Below are positions 22,942 to 34,254 of a DNA stretch of 64,000 bases, piece after piece; the first letter of the stretch is position 1, and each line of letters begins with the position of its first letter. This DNA comes from Nectonema munidae (taxonomy: Eukaryota > Nematomorpha > Nectonematoida > Nectonematidae): positions 124,001 through 188,000 of the forward strand of contig JAUIRK010001051.1 of assembly GCA_030549495.1 (NCBI GenBank), written 5' to 3'. Position numbers and translations under genes: made by a program. A model generated the notes under the pieces. That model saw nothing but the letters and a program-made list of their open reading frames with translations. It had not been told where the DNA came from and did not search any database.

Positions 22942-24754
22942 GTACCTTCAAATAGAGGGTATATCTTTGTTTTGTCAAATAGGATATTTTTCATCAGAAT
23001 AATTTCAATATTTTTTATAGTAAAGCTGAACCTCGTTTTGAAAATCTACGTTACTGCTATGAAAGGTTTTCTGTAGAAGATCTGGCTTACCTAGGCTACT
23101 TATTATACATGGGCCAATCTAAAGATCAACGTGTCGATGTAAAGTTTTTATTTTCCGATAAAAATGGAGAACCTTTTCTGAAGGCAGCAATAAGCAGGGA
23201 CATGTTTATTCTGGTCAAAACATTTATTAGATTTGATCATAAAAGTAACAGAAATACTGTGACAAACTATCACCTATAAGGTACTTACACGGTGAATTTT
23301 CCAAAAGTTGTTATAAGTATTGGTGTGCCAAGCACTATGTTACTATAGATGAGCAACTTGTGAAGTTTAGAGGAAGATCGCCAATAAATGTTTACCATGC
23401 CTCTAAACCAGGGAGATATGGCATGAAAGTGTATCACATTGTGGACTCTGTTAGCTTTTATGTATTGTCAAGTGAAGTATATGTTTCAGGATTGAGTGGC
23501 AAAAGCTATTTCAAATCTACAAATATTGTAAAAAGACTTGCAGCAATATCTAATATATCAAAAAGTTGTGGAATTTATGTTGATAGATTTTTTATGGCCC
23601 ATGAGTTATGTTGTTGGGCGGTAGATCGTAAACTCACGGTTTGTGGAACAGTTAGAGCAAACCGTAGAATTATGCCACATATAATTCGACCTTCATATTT
23701 CAAAGATTTAAATTTGGTAGATTGTGAGAGCAAATTTTTATATACAAAATACTCTTCGCTAACAGTTTACTTTCCAAAAAAACATTCTGGTAAAGCATTT
23801 AGACCTGTTTACATAATGTCTAGCCAGCATCTTTCGGAAATTGAATTAGTCAGTAGTCAGAGAAAACCCTAAACTATTTTAGATTATAACATGTATAAAG
23901 GGGGTGTAGATGCTTTCAACAAGATGGCTAGAGATTATTCGTGCTACAGAACCTCAAGAAGATAACCAATGGCGATTTTTACAAATTTATTAGACATCGC
24001 TGCAAATAATAGTTGGGTCATTATGAAATCAAACATGCCAGAAAGGTATCCAAGTGTCAGAAAAGGTGGACGAAAGTGTTTCATTACAAGTTTGGCTCTA
24101 CATCTAACTGAAAAGGCCATGCAAATCAGATGCCAAAGTTCATCAACACGTGTTGGCACAAGAAAATTTTTATCTTTTTATGGTTTCGAAGCATCCAATC
24201 AACCAACTACATCACATGGAAGAGGCTATTGTTTCGTTTCAAATTCTAAACCAAGAAAAAGAAGTACAAGAAAGTGCATAAAATGTCAAAGGCCTTGTAA
24301 AAATCACACAGTACTTATTTGCACAGAGTGTAAAGACTCATAAACTTTCTAATCTTCAAATAATCATTTTCACACTTTTGTGTAATACAGTTGAGAGTGA
24401 ACTAATTGTTACCATAATCAGAAATTGTAAACATAAAGTAAAAAACTTTATCGGAAAATGTGATATTTTGAAAAAAAATTAAAAATTGTAATTTTAGATA
24501 AAATATTTCTTCCATGGTTTGATTTTTTTGCTAACCGAAAAGTAAAAATATTTTAACGAAATTTTTGTTTGCTAGAAAAATTCTCCAATTTTTAAACATT
24601 AAAATGTTATCACTTTATTTAGAATAATTCTACACGCATAATTTCAAATTTACGTGTTAGATTCAATACAGGTTGTCTATCTTTTTTTATGATTAAAATG
24701 ACTTTCAAAATTGCTTTGGGAGTAAAACTCCCATCTCCGTCCTGCGAGGGTTAA

Positions 24755-25450
24755 AAGCACGACTGTAAACTCTTTTCCACAACCAACAGTTTATACTTGT
24801 GAGTTCCTGCAGCATTTGAACAAGTTAGCGCTATAACACGCTGCTCATTCCATGCTTTGAAGCCTGTTAAATGAGCCTGCTTCTTCATTTGTGAGCGATT
24901 TTTTTGACATGCATTTCCAATACAATGCTTTTTCATCCGCATTGTAAATTTGATGAGGAGATAAATTTTTATCACAAACTAAACTAATTCTTGAAATGTC
25001 CGAATCTTTACCAGTTGAACGTTTTATCCATTTTAAACCATGCCTTGTTTTGAATCGTGCTATCCAATCTTTAGTGTAATTACAATCATTCTGCAAATTA
25101 TAAATCTTGATGAAACTTTGTGCCCTGCTCTCCTATCTACCATTTTACCAGATATTCGCTTTCTCACCGCTGAAAGCGTTATATTAGAACATGATCCCAT
25201 TCTGAAATTTTACAAGACTTCATTGTTTTTCTTTCACTCATTGTATTTTGTGCTATCAGTAAAAACTTACATAATTCTTTTTTTCCTTTTTTGTCACATA
25301 CAGTTGATTTTCCAACCTTATAAGTTTCGCGTAATTTTCCAACACTCACACCATTTTCACTTTTGTCAAAATTTCTACTTTATCTTTTAAACTTAGTGTA
25401 ACATATGTTTGTGTATGCTTTCTTTTTTAGAACTTTGTGAATCTTTTTTT
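24755..25450 (-). pseudogene. Tigger-2 transposase fragment, N-terminal and central part
   Basis: On the minus strand, in shifting frames, the order is: HTH pieces (KVEILTKVKM and YKVGKSTVCDKKGKK, about 25390-25290), then ISGKMVDRRAGHKVSS, then the second HTH region YTKDWIARFKTRHGLKWIKR (about 25080), then PHQIYNADEKALYW with the family's NADE motif (about 24930), then KAWNEQRVIALTCSNAAGTH and VVEKSLQSCF next to the piggyBac end. Several frame changes; not functional. Confidence 0.8.
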
Positions 25451-25675
25451 TTTAATCTAAAAATAAAAAAAATCTTCATTTGTCTTCAAAAAAAGGGGTG
25501 AAAAGTTATTTGAAAATAAGAATTTAATTTTATTGAAAAGTTACATTTTTCAACTGTTTTTTGAGTTAATTTCAAAAATTACTTATCCATTTTACCGAAT
25601 AATGATTTCCAGAATAATCTAATTTCCTGATTAACGAAGGTCCGAATTAATGATTTCCAGATTAGAGATAGTCAA

Positions 25676-26380
25676 TATCAATTTACTATTTTCATTTCAA
25701 CATTTAGAGTTAAAATAAATAAGGTTTAAATAAAAAAAATAACATAAAAACTTTATCCATATTTGTTTTAGTATGACAAAAATCTCTTAGTGAAAAATAG
25801 TTGGAAAATTTCCATAAAACTCTATAACGATTTTTCTTGACCTTTGACACCGGGATGTTCAAATAAAATATTTCTAATATTTTGAGAAAGTTGTTTGCCA
25901 TATTTTATTCCAATTGAATAATGTTAGCATCTCAAGCAATCCAAAAAACATAAACTTTCATCTGAAGATTCAGCATCCTCAAATAGGTATGTTCCGAATT
26001 AAGAATCATCAGAGTTTGTATTCGAATAAATGCTTGACGCAGAATAAAATAAACAATTCTAAGATGAAGGCATATTGATTGGAAAAAGTAATATTTTTCC
26101 AATAAAAATGAGTGGAATACGCTTTTCCTAGAAAGAAATATGTTTCAATTTTTTTCAAAGAAAATTTTTTTTTCAAGTTTAAAAAAGTTTCAATTCCAAA
26201 TAATTTCCAAACTAACCATGAAATCATGCACCCAAATAAATTATGCATAAAAGAAGCCTCTCTATAGTGATATAAAGAGGACTATGAAATATCGTTAAGC
26301 ATTTTTGTATGTTGCTACAATTACACTAGAATCTAGTGTAAACTAGTGTAAAAGATTCTAGCGACCACTTCTGATACCTT
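25676..26380. other. unassigned AT-rich stretch
   Basis: Nothing defended. Short frames around 25710-26248 (minus) are low-complexity. Confidence 0.4.
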
Positions 26381-28400
26381 TTGCTTAAAAGCGAGGTAGT
26401 CGCATTAATGAAAAAATGTACTTATTTTGGTTCATTTTGGCATTGTATTTCGTGTAGGAATTCAAATGGTTCTACTTTAGATCTTCTTCTAAGAAAGGTA
26501 GAAGAGTTAAATCAAAAAATTAATCAACAAGGGGCTCTTACTAATGGTCTATGCAAAAGAGTCACAAATTAATATGGATCATTTAGATGATTCTTCTAAA
26601 TCAAAAGAATTAGAAAGTCGAATCTATGCTTCTGTTGTTCGAAGTAACGCTAATAAAAATGCTCTTAACCTGAAAGTTAAAGATAATGATTAAAATTTAC
26701 AGTTAAAGTTAATTCATTTAAATCTTCCAAAAATGCTTTCAAAGTTATTTTTCCACATACCAAAAATTTAGATAAGGCTGAAAATTTACTCAAAGGTGCC
26801 TCCTTCCAAGTAAGCAAAAGAAAACTTTTACTTCTAAAATTCTTATTTGTTTTGCGAAATTACATTAAAGATGAAGTTCTTATTGATAAAATTAAAATCT
26901 TTATCTTTATTGCAAAAACTCAATTTAGGTTCAAGGGAAAGCCTTGGATCACTGATGAGATGATTTTAAACATGATCAAACTTAGAGATACATTGTTTAA
27001 AATGTGGAAAAAAGAAAAATCAATTGTGATCTGAATGAAAGATATGTTTCTTTGAGAAACAAAATTAAATAAAAAGTACGTTACCTATTACTTTGAGTTG
27101 TTTTCGAATTGCAAATCTACTAAAGATCATTGGTCCAACATAAACTCCATTATGAAAGCAAGTAAAAACAATCAAGTTATTTCATATGAAAATGGCATAA
27201 CAATTTACTATACTTTTGAGATTTCACAGAAATTTTATAAATATTTTACATCTTTGCCTTCTTCATCACACTCATCATTATCTAAGACATCTCTCGGTAA
27301 GTATCTCACCCGGCATTCTCATAATGGAATGAATTTTCTCCATTATCGACGCGATAGAGAACAATAGCTGACAAGATATATTTCGTATTTCTATTAATCA
27401 TATTAAATTAATCAATCATTATTTAACTGAGTTATTGCACTCTTACTTAATAAATTGGATTGTTGATTTCCTTGAAAAAAAGATGTTGTAATTTTATTCT
27501 TTGATTTATCAAAAGCGTTTGCTACGGTTAATCAATCGGTTTTGATTGATGAACTCTCTAGTTAAACTTATGTGAATTTTGTTCTATCAGATCCATTAGA
27601 GATACTGTCTGGCGTCCCTCAAGATTCTGTCCTAGGGCCTTTGCTTTTCAACATTATGTAAATGATATATTTTCAACTCTATGCTGAAGATATTTGTGCT
27701 TTAGGCCCTGTCTCTAAACTAAATCATGATACTTTATCAAAGTAAATAAATGAAAATAAATGTGAGCTTATTGTATAAATAGTGCTCTATCAACAAACTT
27801 CGATCAATATGAGTAAATCTTTAAGAAATGATTGTTTCTCTTAAGCCTTATGTCGATTCTAAATTTTTATCAAAAGCTCGTTTCTTTCAAATGACACTAG
27901 ATGATGAACTCAGCTTCTCAATCACACACAAAACAGCTAGATTTAAGTTGAATCAAGTAATAGGTTTACTTCGCCATACTAACCATATATTCCCTAAAAA
28001 GATCAAGTTTATTTCTGTATAAATCATTCTTCGTTCAGTACTTAAATTTCAGTATAATAAATTGGTATCCAAAAAATTAATTAAAAATCACTATTTTACA
28101 TCAGAAGGCCTTAGGAACTGTTTTTAATTTAAAATTTTCTGCTCATACTTTTCATTCGTTTAAAAGTATAATCACTAAATGGCAATTTTTATATTTAACT
28201 ATTTACATGGAAACTATAATATTCTATTCGAAAACCTTATAAACTATACATCAAATCGTGGATAGACAACACGGCATTCGCATACTACGTCGTGTTTCTT
28301 TTATCGACTTTTTCATCCAGAATTTTCAAGTTATTTATTTAGTAATATTGATGTTTCTTTGTTATCATTTAAAAATTTTGTAAAAAAAAACCCTTACTCT
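26381..28400 (+). mobile_element. LINE-A relative, decayed copy on the plus strand
   Basis: Pieces appear in LINE order: a coiled-coil-like LLLRKVEELNQKINQQ (about 26490) as in ORF1; then GKPWITDEMILNMIKLRDTL and FSNCKSTKDHWSNINSIMK (26935-27160), matching the LINE-A linker; then VILFFDLSKAFATVNQSVLI and LSGVPQDSVLGPLLFNIM (27490-27660), degenerate RT motifs; then DDELSFSITHKTARFKLNQV. The endonuclease region is missing and there are many frame changes and stops. It is old compared with the copy at 5-12 kb. Confidence 0.78.
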
Positions 28401-28419
28401 CACACTACATTATTTAACC

Positions 28420-30150
28420 CAAATTACATCAATGTGAAACCTGTCTCAAATTTAAGTACCCAACCTTACGCTGCGCAAATCAAACTATCCTAACTGCGCT
28501 CATTGTGGTCAAAGAAATCATTCTATTGCCTCTTGTATCTTCAAAGAAAACCCTCTACTTCTAAGAAGAATTTCCTTCTAAATATTTCCTTTCGACTACA
28601 ACACATGATGAAGCTAATTAAAAACCACCAAAATTTACTCAAAACTTTTTTATGTTAAACAAAAATTTATGTTTGTTTTTTTTTATGTTAGCTTGGTCGA
28701 TCCTCCTCAACATCCTACATTCTAATTCTTTTGATATTATATCCATTAACGAGACATACACAAAAAATTCTTCTTTCCCTTCAATTCCTAACGAAAACTC
28801 ACCCCTTATTTTCTATTCATTCTATTCTACCCCTTTCAATACGCATGCTATTCCCTTAAAATTTTCTCACGATCTTAAAGCCACTCAAATCTTAGCACCT
28901 CTTTACCTGAATAATCATCAGCACTGATCGCAATTTCCGTTCTCTCCTGTGCGACTACAAAGAAAATACACGTGACGCTCAACTCCTATCCTTCATAGCC
29001 TCACAGAATCTTTACATACTCGATACATCCAAAGACTCCACTTTTTTGAAATTTACTAACAACAAAACTGCGTCCTCCCATGTTGACTTGACCATAACCT
29101 CAAAAAACACATTAAATTTCATTACAAATTGGCACATCTCAATCACACCATCTGCTTCCGAACATCTTTTTATAACATATCAAGTTAATATAAAACCTTT
29201 CACAATATTATCCAACCAAAATACACCTAAAAGTCACTGGAGCACCTTCTAAATAAAATTAAGTTCAAAACTTCCCTCAACAAATCCCCTCATAAATTCT
29301 CCCAGTGATCTTGATTCTGCAGCCTTTGCCCTCAACAACACAATTAAACTCTCCATCACACTATTCACCCCAGCCAAAACATATTTACGCAGAAAATACA
29401 CACACACTTCTGGACTCCTTTTCTCACCTCGCTTAAAAAATCCCTAAAACTTTCTCTTAAAACACTTCGTAAAAAACCTCCACGACCGCTAATCAGATGG
29501 CTATCCGGACACTGCCCTTACGACTCCTATTTCTACCGCATCAAAAATCACCAAGCAATCTTTGTAGTTTCAACTAAAATCAACACTAAACACTTCATCA
29601 TCTTCTACTTTCCTGCTCCCACTACAACCACGCAAGAACTTCACTATTCGTCAAAACTGCCAATCTCTCACCATCTAATTTTTACGAACTACTTTAATAT
29701 CTGAACCTCCTCAATCCCCTAAAATCTGATTATCTTCTTAGAGTCAAACTTGCAATCTCCGAACCTAGAGACTTCTCACATCTCTTCAACTCACATTAAA
29801 AAAACCAATAAAAAGAAAATCTAGAAAAATAACTACACTATTTTCTTTTATTTAAGACATATATTCTTTAACACACACCTAATACCTTGGCTTAATCAAT
29901 CTTCCTTTAACTACGACCTCAAAAATCCAGCTTAAAACTCCCTTATCAACTAACTCAAAAAAAGAAGTTCCACAAACTCCCTCAACAACTAACCAATTTC
30001 TCAAAAGACCTCCCTCTTAATAAATTCGCAAGCAAATCATTACAATTCTCTCAAACTTCAACTTTATACCTTTTCAAGCTTTCGTAAGCATTTAAAAAGT
30101 CCTAGAGTGCTTAGATATTTTTTTCTACCTACCTACCTACACTACATTAT
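28420..30150 (+). mobile_element. LINE-B, decayed plus-strand copy with endonuclease
   Basis: It begins with a zinc-knuckle remnant of ORF1, YPNCAHCGQRNHSIASC (about 28487-28540, C-x2-C-x4-H-x4-C). ORF2 follows: SFDIISINETYTKNSS (endonuclease, about 28735), then ASSHVDLTITSKNTLNF and SASEHLFITYQV (about 29060-29190). A linker is recognisable to about 29700, and the RT region is mostly deleted. The 3' end reads CAAGCTTTCGTAAGCAT and AGTGCTTAGATAT, closing with CTACCTACCTACCTACACTA near 30145. That tail is the same type as the LINE-B copy at 31590. Confidence 0.78.
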
Positions 30151-30159
30151 TTCAATTTT

Positions 30160-30910
30160 TCAATGTGACACAAATTATTTTTTCTTGTAAATATAGTTAA
30201 ATTAATTCCTCTTAATTTATAAGTGTATATATCTTATATAATTTGTTTTTTAGCATAAAGTATCCTACTCCGGCCTTTGTTTCTCTATAATTTTTAATCA
30301 GATTATACTTTCTAAAACTTTCTAAAACTTTTTAAAACGTCTTAAAATTCAAATTCTTAATGCTAGTTATTTGTATTATTGGGGGAAATTCATTGGTAGT
30401 TCAGGTCTAATATAAAATTAATTGGTAAATAGCTAAACAAAAAGATCCAAAAATAAGACATGGATAAGAAAAAAATTCTATCACATCCTGACATTTTTGA
30501 TCATCTGATCAAAGTAAATTTGAAATTTTGAGGGAAGGAAACGCATATTTTCCTTTTTAAAATAAACTCCTAGCCTAAAAACTAAATCTGGCAACGGAAA
30601 ATTATTCTTGGAAGCATTTTATGTATGAAAACTTTTTCGATTAAATGATGATCTCAAGTCTAGTTGAGTTCTTCAAAGTTAAGACTACTAAATATTTAAG
30701 TTTTCTTGAGCTAAAAGAAGAACAGAGATCTTTTGAAAGTAATAAATTGTGTACAAAACTTGATGTATCAAGAAGCATCTTAGAGGAAATAAAAGAGGAA
30801 TTTTAATATTTAATTTTTCAGATTTTTATATTTAAAGTAATACTGCTGCTCTATGTATTATTAATTCTCCAAAGTCAGTATGTCAATAGTTTTTCGAGTC
30901 CTTGTTCCAT
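30160..30910. other. unassigned stretch
   Basis: No feature supported between the LINE-B tail and the next SINE. Confidence 0.4.
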
Positions 30911-30921
30911 TTCCTTCTACC

Positions 30922-31112
30922 TATAAGTTGGTTGGTTGGAGATATCAAAGCACTTCCAGCCGTAAGGCTATATGCTCGCATTATGCTTAAGATGGTTGAT
31001 CATAATTTTTGTAAATTTGTTTTTAGAGTTGAAAGCCTTAGGGATCGAACCGCTGACCTTCAACTGCTAAGCTGAGAGGTAACACCCTAAGAACCATTGA
31101 GTCTCGACCTAA
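30922..31112 (-). repeat. tRNA-derived SINE with a LINE-B-like 3' tail
   Basis: On the minus strand the tRNA-like head is at 31110-31030 (B box GCGGTTCGATCCC). A short body follows, then a 3' tail reading ATGCGAGCATATAGCC, GGCTGGAAGTGCTTTGA and an AACC repeat (30990-30922). This tail lines up with the LINE-B 3' end at 31660-31585, which reads ACGCGAGCATATCAGC, CGCTGGAAAGTGCTTTGA and an ACCT repeat. The head also occurs at 4800-4887. Confidence 0.75.
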
Positions 31113-31976
31113 TGAAACATTGTTTTCAACTCTTGTCAATTTAAAAATAAGAAATAAAACACATTCAATAATTGTATCAAACAAATATTATACCATGAGT
31201 TTAAACCCTTGTTGCTCTAAAAATTTAAAGTTAGATAAGTTTTTTTTTTCGTTTACACAAAGTTAAATGATAAATGACCCTGAATATATTAAAGGGTCGC
31301 AGTTTTTTTTAAGATTTTTGGAAAGGTGTAGGGTTTCTGTGTCTAGATTACTCGGGTTTCGTTTCTCGGGACTTCCACTGTTTTTAAGCTTCTTGATTCT
31401 CGAGAAAATTCAAACGAGCTTTAAGAAAATACCAACGAGCTTCGAGAAATTATTATCGTTATTTTTCTATTTTTATTCCACTAAAGTTAAAAATCTTTTA
31501 AAATTTTTAGCGTTTTGAAATTTCTAAATTATAATATTTGTAACTATTACATAATTTATCCATACAACTTACATATTGTGAATGTAAGGTAGGTAGGTAG
31601 GTAGGTAGGTGGATTTCAAAGCACTTTCCAGCGTGAGCTGATATGCTCGCGTAAGCTTGAGAGTTGGTTAAGGAAGATGCAGATGTTGGTAGAGGTAGGT
31701 TGTCCTAAAAGTAGAAGAGAAAGGCAGATAGTTTGTTATAGGGTTTCGACGGTGGTGAGAGTTGTTTCAATGGTGTCAATGAGGGTTGCTAGGGATTTTA
31801 GTAGTGTTGGGTGTAACAGAAGATCTGAGAGTGTTGTTGGAGATCTGTTAAGTAAAGAAAGGCAGCGAAATAGAAGATCTTGGCGATGATAAGAGAAGAT
31901 TTGACATGTGAATATGAGGTGGTATGGCGTTTCTATTGTGTCGCATCCGAAACGACAGTATGGATTTTCGCTTACT

Positions 31977-32879
31977 TTAATTCGGAAAAGATATGCTTTG
32001 CATGGGCAATGGCCTGATAGCCAACGAATGGTTGAACGAGGTGGTGTAAATTTTTTGTTTTTGAAAGTTGTGTGAATTGTGCTGATGTGTGGTAAAGAGG
32101 ATATTAGTGCATTTTGAGATGAAGATATGGAAATCTGCCATTCTTCTAGAGTGGATAAGTGAATGTGTGTTAGAAAGGTTTTGAGCGGTAGGGGAGTTGA
32201 GAGGAATGTGGGAGGTTAGGTGTAAGTTTGAGGCTAAGTAGTCTACGAGGGAGTTTTCTGGTATGTTTAGATGAGCAGGGCACCAACATAGGTGTATGTG
32301 GAAATGTTTGGTAAGATTGATTAGGGAGGAGGCGAGTTGAAAGGAGGGAAATGGGATGTTGTGTGATAGAGAGAGATCGTGGATTATGTTTTGTGCATCG
32401 GTATAGAAATGGATTGTAGTAAAGTGGGGAAGGAAGTGGTTAATGTTGTTAGTGATTGTAGTGCAGGCGTGTAAAAGGCTAAAGATTTCGCATTCGAGGA
32501 TTGAGAGTAGAGGATTTAATTGGGATCGATGGGTGTAAAAGGGGCTAGTGGAAGAGCCTTTGAAGAAGGCGTAAGCAAAGGAGGTACTTAGGGACTTCTT
32601 TGAGGCGTCTGTGAAGATGCGTAGGGAGGTTGGTGAAGAAGTAGAGCGAAGGTATGAAATTGATTGTTTTGCAAAAAATTTATTTTTGCATATGGATGTT
32701 TTGAGAGGGTTTTGTGCAGATGGGTGAGTTAAAAGAGATGGGTGTATCGAGGGATGAACTAGGTAGTTAGCAATATTTGGAGCGTATTTTGCTAATAGAT
32801 GTGAGTAGAAAGAATAGGATGGAGTATTGTGGTGAGGTGTGATCGGATGAAATGGGGGAATTAAGTTGTTGTATGTCAA
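31977..32879 (-). pseudogene. LINE-B RNase H domain (ORF2 C-terminal part)
   Basis: About 300 codons are open. RNase H motifs appear in order: LRIFTDASKKS (first Asp), LSILECEIFSLLHA (Glu), IHFYTDAQNIIHD (second Asp), and HLCWCPAHLNIPENSLVDYL (His and final Asp). The domain would remove the RNA strand after reverse transcription. It overlaps the RT frame by four bases, so a frame change at about 32877 probably split a single ORF2. The catalytic residues all appear present. Confidence 0.85.
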
Positions 32880-33547
32880 GATGAAGCGCTTAATAATAGT
32901 TTTTTAAGTTGAAGTTGTAATGGTAGGGTGTTAGTTAGAATTTCTAGGCATTGTGTGGAAGTAGTACGATATGCGTTGGTGATGCAAAGTAGACAGAGAC
33001 GGTGTATCTTGTTAAGAAAATGTATGGTTGTGGGGTGTTTTAAGGAGATGCCCCAGGAAAGAATTCCGTATTGAATTACTGGGAGGATTAAGGATGTGTA
33101 TATGTATTTGGTGTGTTTGGGACGGAGGCCCCATTTATAAGAGATAGCGCTTTTAAGTGAAAAAAGGGTGACTGAGAGTTTTTGGTATATTTTTTTAAAG
33201 TGTATTGAAAATTTTAGGTTGGACTGAAGGTTTAGTCCTAGATATTTTATAGTCTTTGATGCAGTTATAGAAGTAGAGGTATTTAAATGAAGGGGTAAAT
33301 GTTCTATGCGTCTGCGTGTAAAGTGAATGAGGTTTGTTTTGCTGGAGTTAAAGAATATCTTATGTGTTATTGCTCTTTCTTGTAGTCTTAGTAGAAATGA
33401 AGAGGATTTGGTGAGGTTTTCTTGTTGAGAGTTACTGGTGAAGGTGAATAATATGTCGTCTGAAAAACATTGGGAGAAATCAGTGTTGGTGTGGATTAGA
33501 TCGAGAAGCGGGTCTATGAGAACTAGCCAGAGGATATCAGAAATCAA
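32876..33547 (-). pseudogene. LINE-B reverse transcriptase, C-terminal half
   Basis: About 223 codons. It opens with DILWLVLIDPLLDLI and has CFSDDILFTF at the catalytic box; the usual YADD is FSDD here, with both Asp kept. Then KTNLIHFTRRR, IKYLGLNLQSNLKF, and the thumb region LILPVIQYGILSWG. The N-terminal half of RT and the endonuclease are absent, as expected for a 5'-truncated LINE insertion. Confidence 0.82.
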
Positions 33548-34026
33548 TTGTATCTAATATTTTATTTGAGAAAAATTAAATTTAAAAAGTCAATAAATGT
33601 TTTTGCTTTTTTGAAAAGTATTTTTTTTAATTATATAAAAGTTCTTCTTTATATGTATCCATATTGTGTATAACTTTTATTCTATTTTCTAGAAAGAATT
33701 CTCGAATTCCGAGAAATCTAAATTCAATTTTGTTGGAAAAATTTATTTTATCGAGAAATCATAACTTCAAGTTGACAGTTCATAAACTTTAGCAAATACT
33801 GACGTAGATAATGTTAAATGAAAAAGAATTTTTAAGAAGCAGTATTTATAAAATGAAAAATATAATAAATAAAATTTAAAAAAATATATAAAAATTCATT
33901 TTTCTTTGATAGTTTGGCCAAAAATAAACATATTTTGTTCTAGCATTTTAATGAAGCACATCTTATTTTTTGTAAAAAGAAAACATTTTCTAAAGGTCTA
34001 GTTTTTAATTCATATCTTCAAAATCA
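33548..34026 (+). promoter_or_regulatory. presumed SMG5 upstream region
   Basis: About 480 AT-rich bases lie between the truncated LINE-B and the SMG5 ATG. I see no clear TATA or initiator and cannot mark a transcription start. An untranslated first exon further upstream is possible. Called only from position. Confidence 0.25.
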
Positions 34027-34254
34027 ATGAATGAAGTAATATCAGCTTTGGATCAATGTATACAAAAAAATAACAATTTTACCATTGAAAAGTTGATTTT
34101 AATTGAAAAACTCAAAGCGTATACTCTTACTGCTATTTTTGATGCTTTCAAATGTAAAAATTTTGATTTTCATTTCAAAAAAATTATGGAACTCATTTGG
34201 AGAAAAGGTTACTACGAAAATCTTCAAAGTATCCGTAAAACAATTACTTCAAAA
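34027..34254 (+). CDS. SMG5: SMG5 exon 1
   Basis: The ATG at 34027 opens MNEVISALDQCIQKNNNF. The conserved block is IMELIWRKGYYENLQSIRKT, which matches the EST1-family motif written LLWRKVYYEVIQLIK in vertebrate SMG5. The N-terminus is about 30 residues shorter than vertebrate SMG5, so an upstream exon is possible, though no better start is visible. It ends on a full codon before donor GTAAAT. Confidence 0.82.

Larger units (their letters stand above)
21949..24343 (+). pseudogene. piggyBac-1 transposase, decayed
   Basis: The first part (21949-22298) starts MSSYNSESSSDESSLVFHSD, an acidic Ser-rich N-terminus, and reaches ENY. A CAG/GTATGA donor at 22298 and a TTTTTTATAG acceptor at 23020 join in phase to KAEPRFENLRYCYERFSVED and YLGYLLYMGQSK, so 22299-23020 looks like an intron. 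The core carries VTIDEQLVKFRGR (first catalytic Asp), GIYVDRFFMAHEL (second) and MYKGGVDAFNKM (third). The C-terminal Cys-rich finger (CIKCQRPCKNHTVLICTEC) is intact. Breaks: the frame closes after TNYHL near 23277 and resumes from about 23290, with further stops near 23870 and 23961. A working enzyme would excise at TTAA without a scar; this copy is probably dead. Confidence 0.85.
21466..24750 (+). mobile_element. piggyBac-1 DNA transposon
   Basis: TTAA target duplications lie at 21462-21465 and 24751-24754. Terminal repeats are CCCTCGCAAGACAGA on the left and, inverted, CCCTCGCAGGACGGA on the right. It is 3285 bases long. It carries a transposase (21949-24343) with an apparent intron and a few breaks. 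It is inserted into the Tigger-2 transposase. Two smaller elements lie inside (22366-22471 and 22692-22941). Confidence 0.92.
21320..25675 (-). mobile_element. Tigger/pogo DNA transposon Tigger-2, split by piggyBac-1
   Basis: Transposase-like sequence lies to the right of the piggyBac (24755-25450, minus strand). It resumes for a few residues on its left (about 21400-21461, reading KGMPNYS, the region that follows the conserved Lys-Ser...Cys-Phe block in this family). At the right edge, TCTGGAAATCATTAATTCGG (minus strand, near 25660) resembles the ends of pogo-like elements. The left terminus is not clear. The whole copy is decayed. Confidence 0.65.
31585..33547 (-). mobile_element. LINE-B, 5'-truncated minus-strand copy with RNase H
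   Basis: A non-LTR retrotransposon remnant running 33547 to 31585 on the minus strand. It keeps the second half of the reverse transcriptase, an RNase H domain, a 3' UTR of about 390 bases and a tail of TACC/ACCT repeats (31589-31612). RNase H after RT places it among clades such as I, R1, Loa or Jockey relatives; I cannot choose among them. It ends abruptly 480 bases upstream of the SMG5 start codon. Confidence 0.87.
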
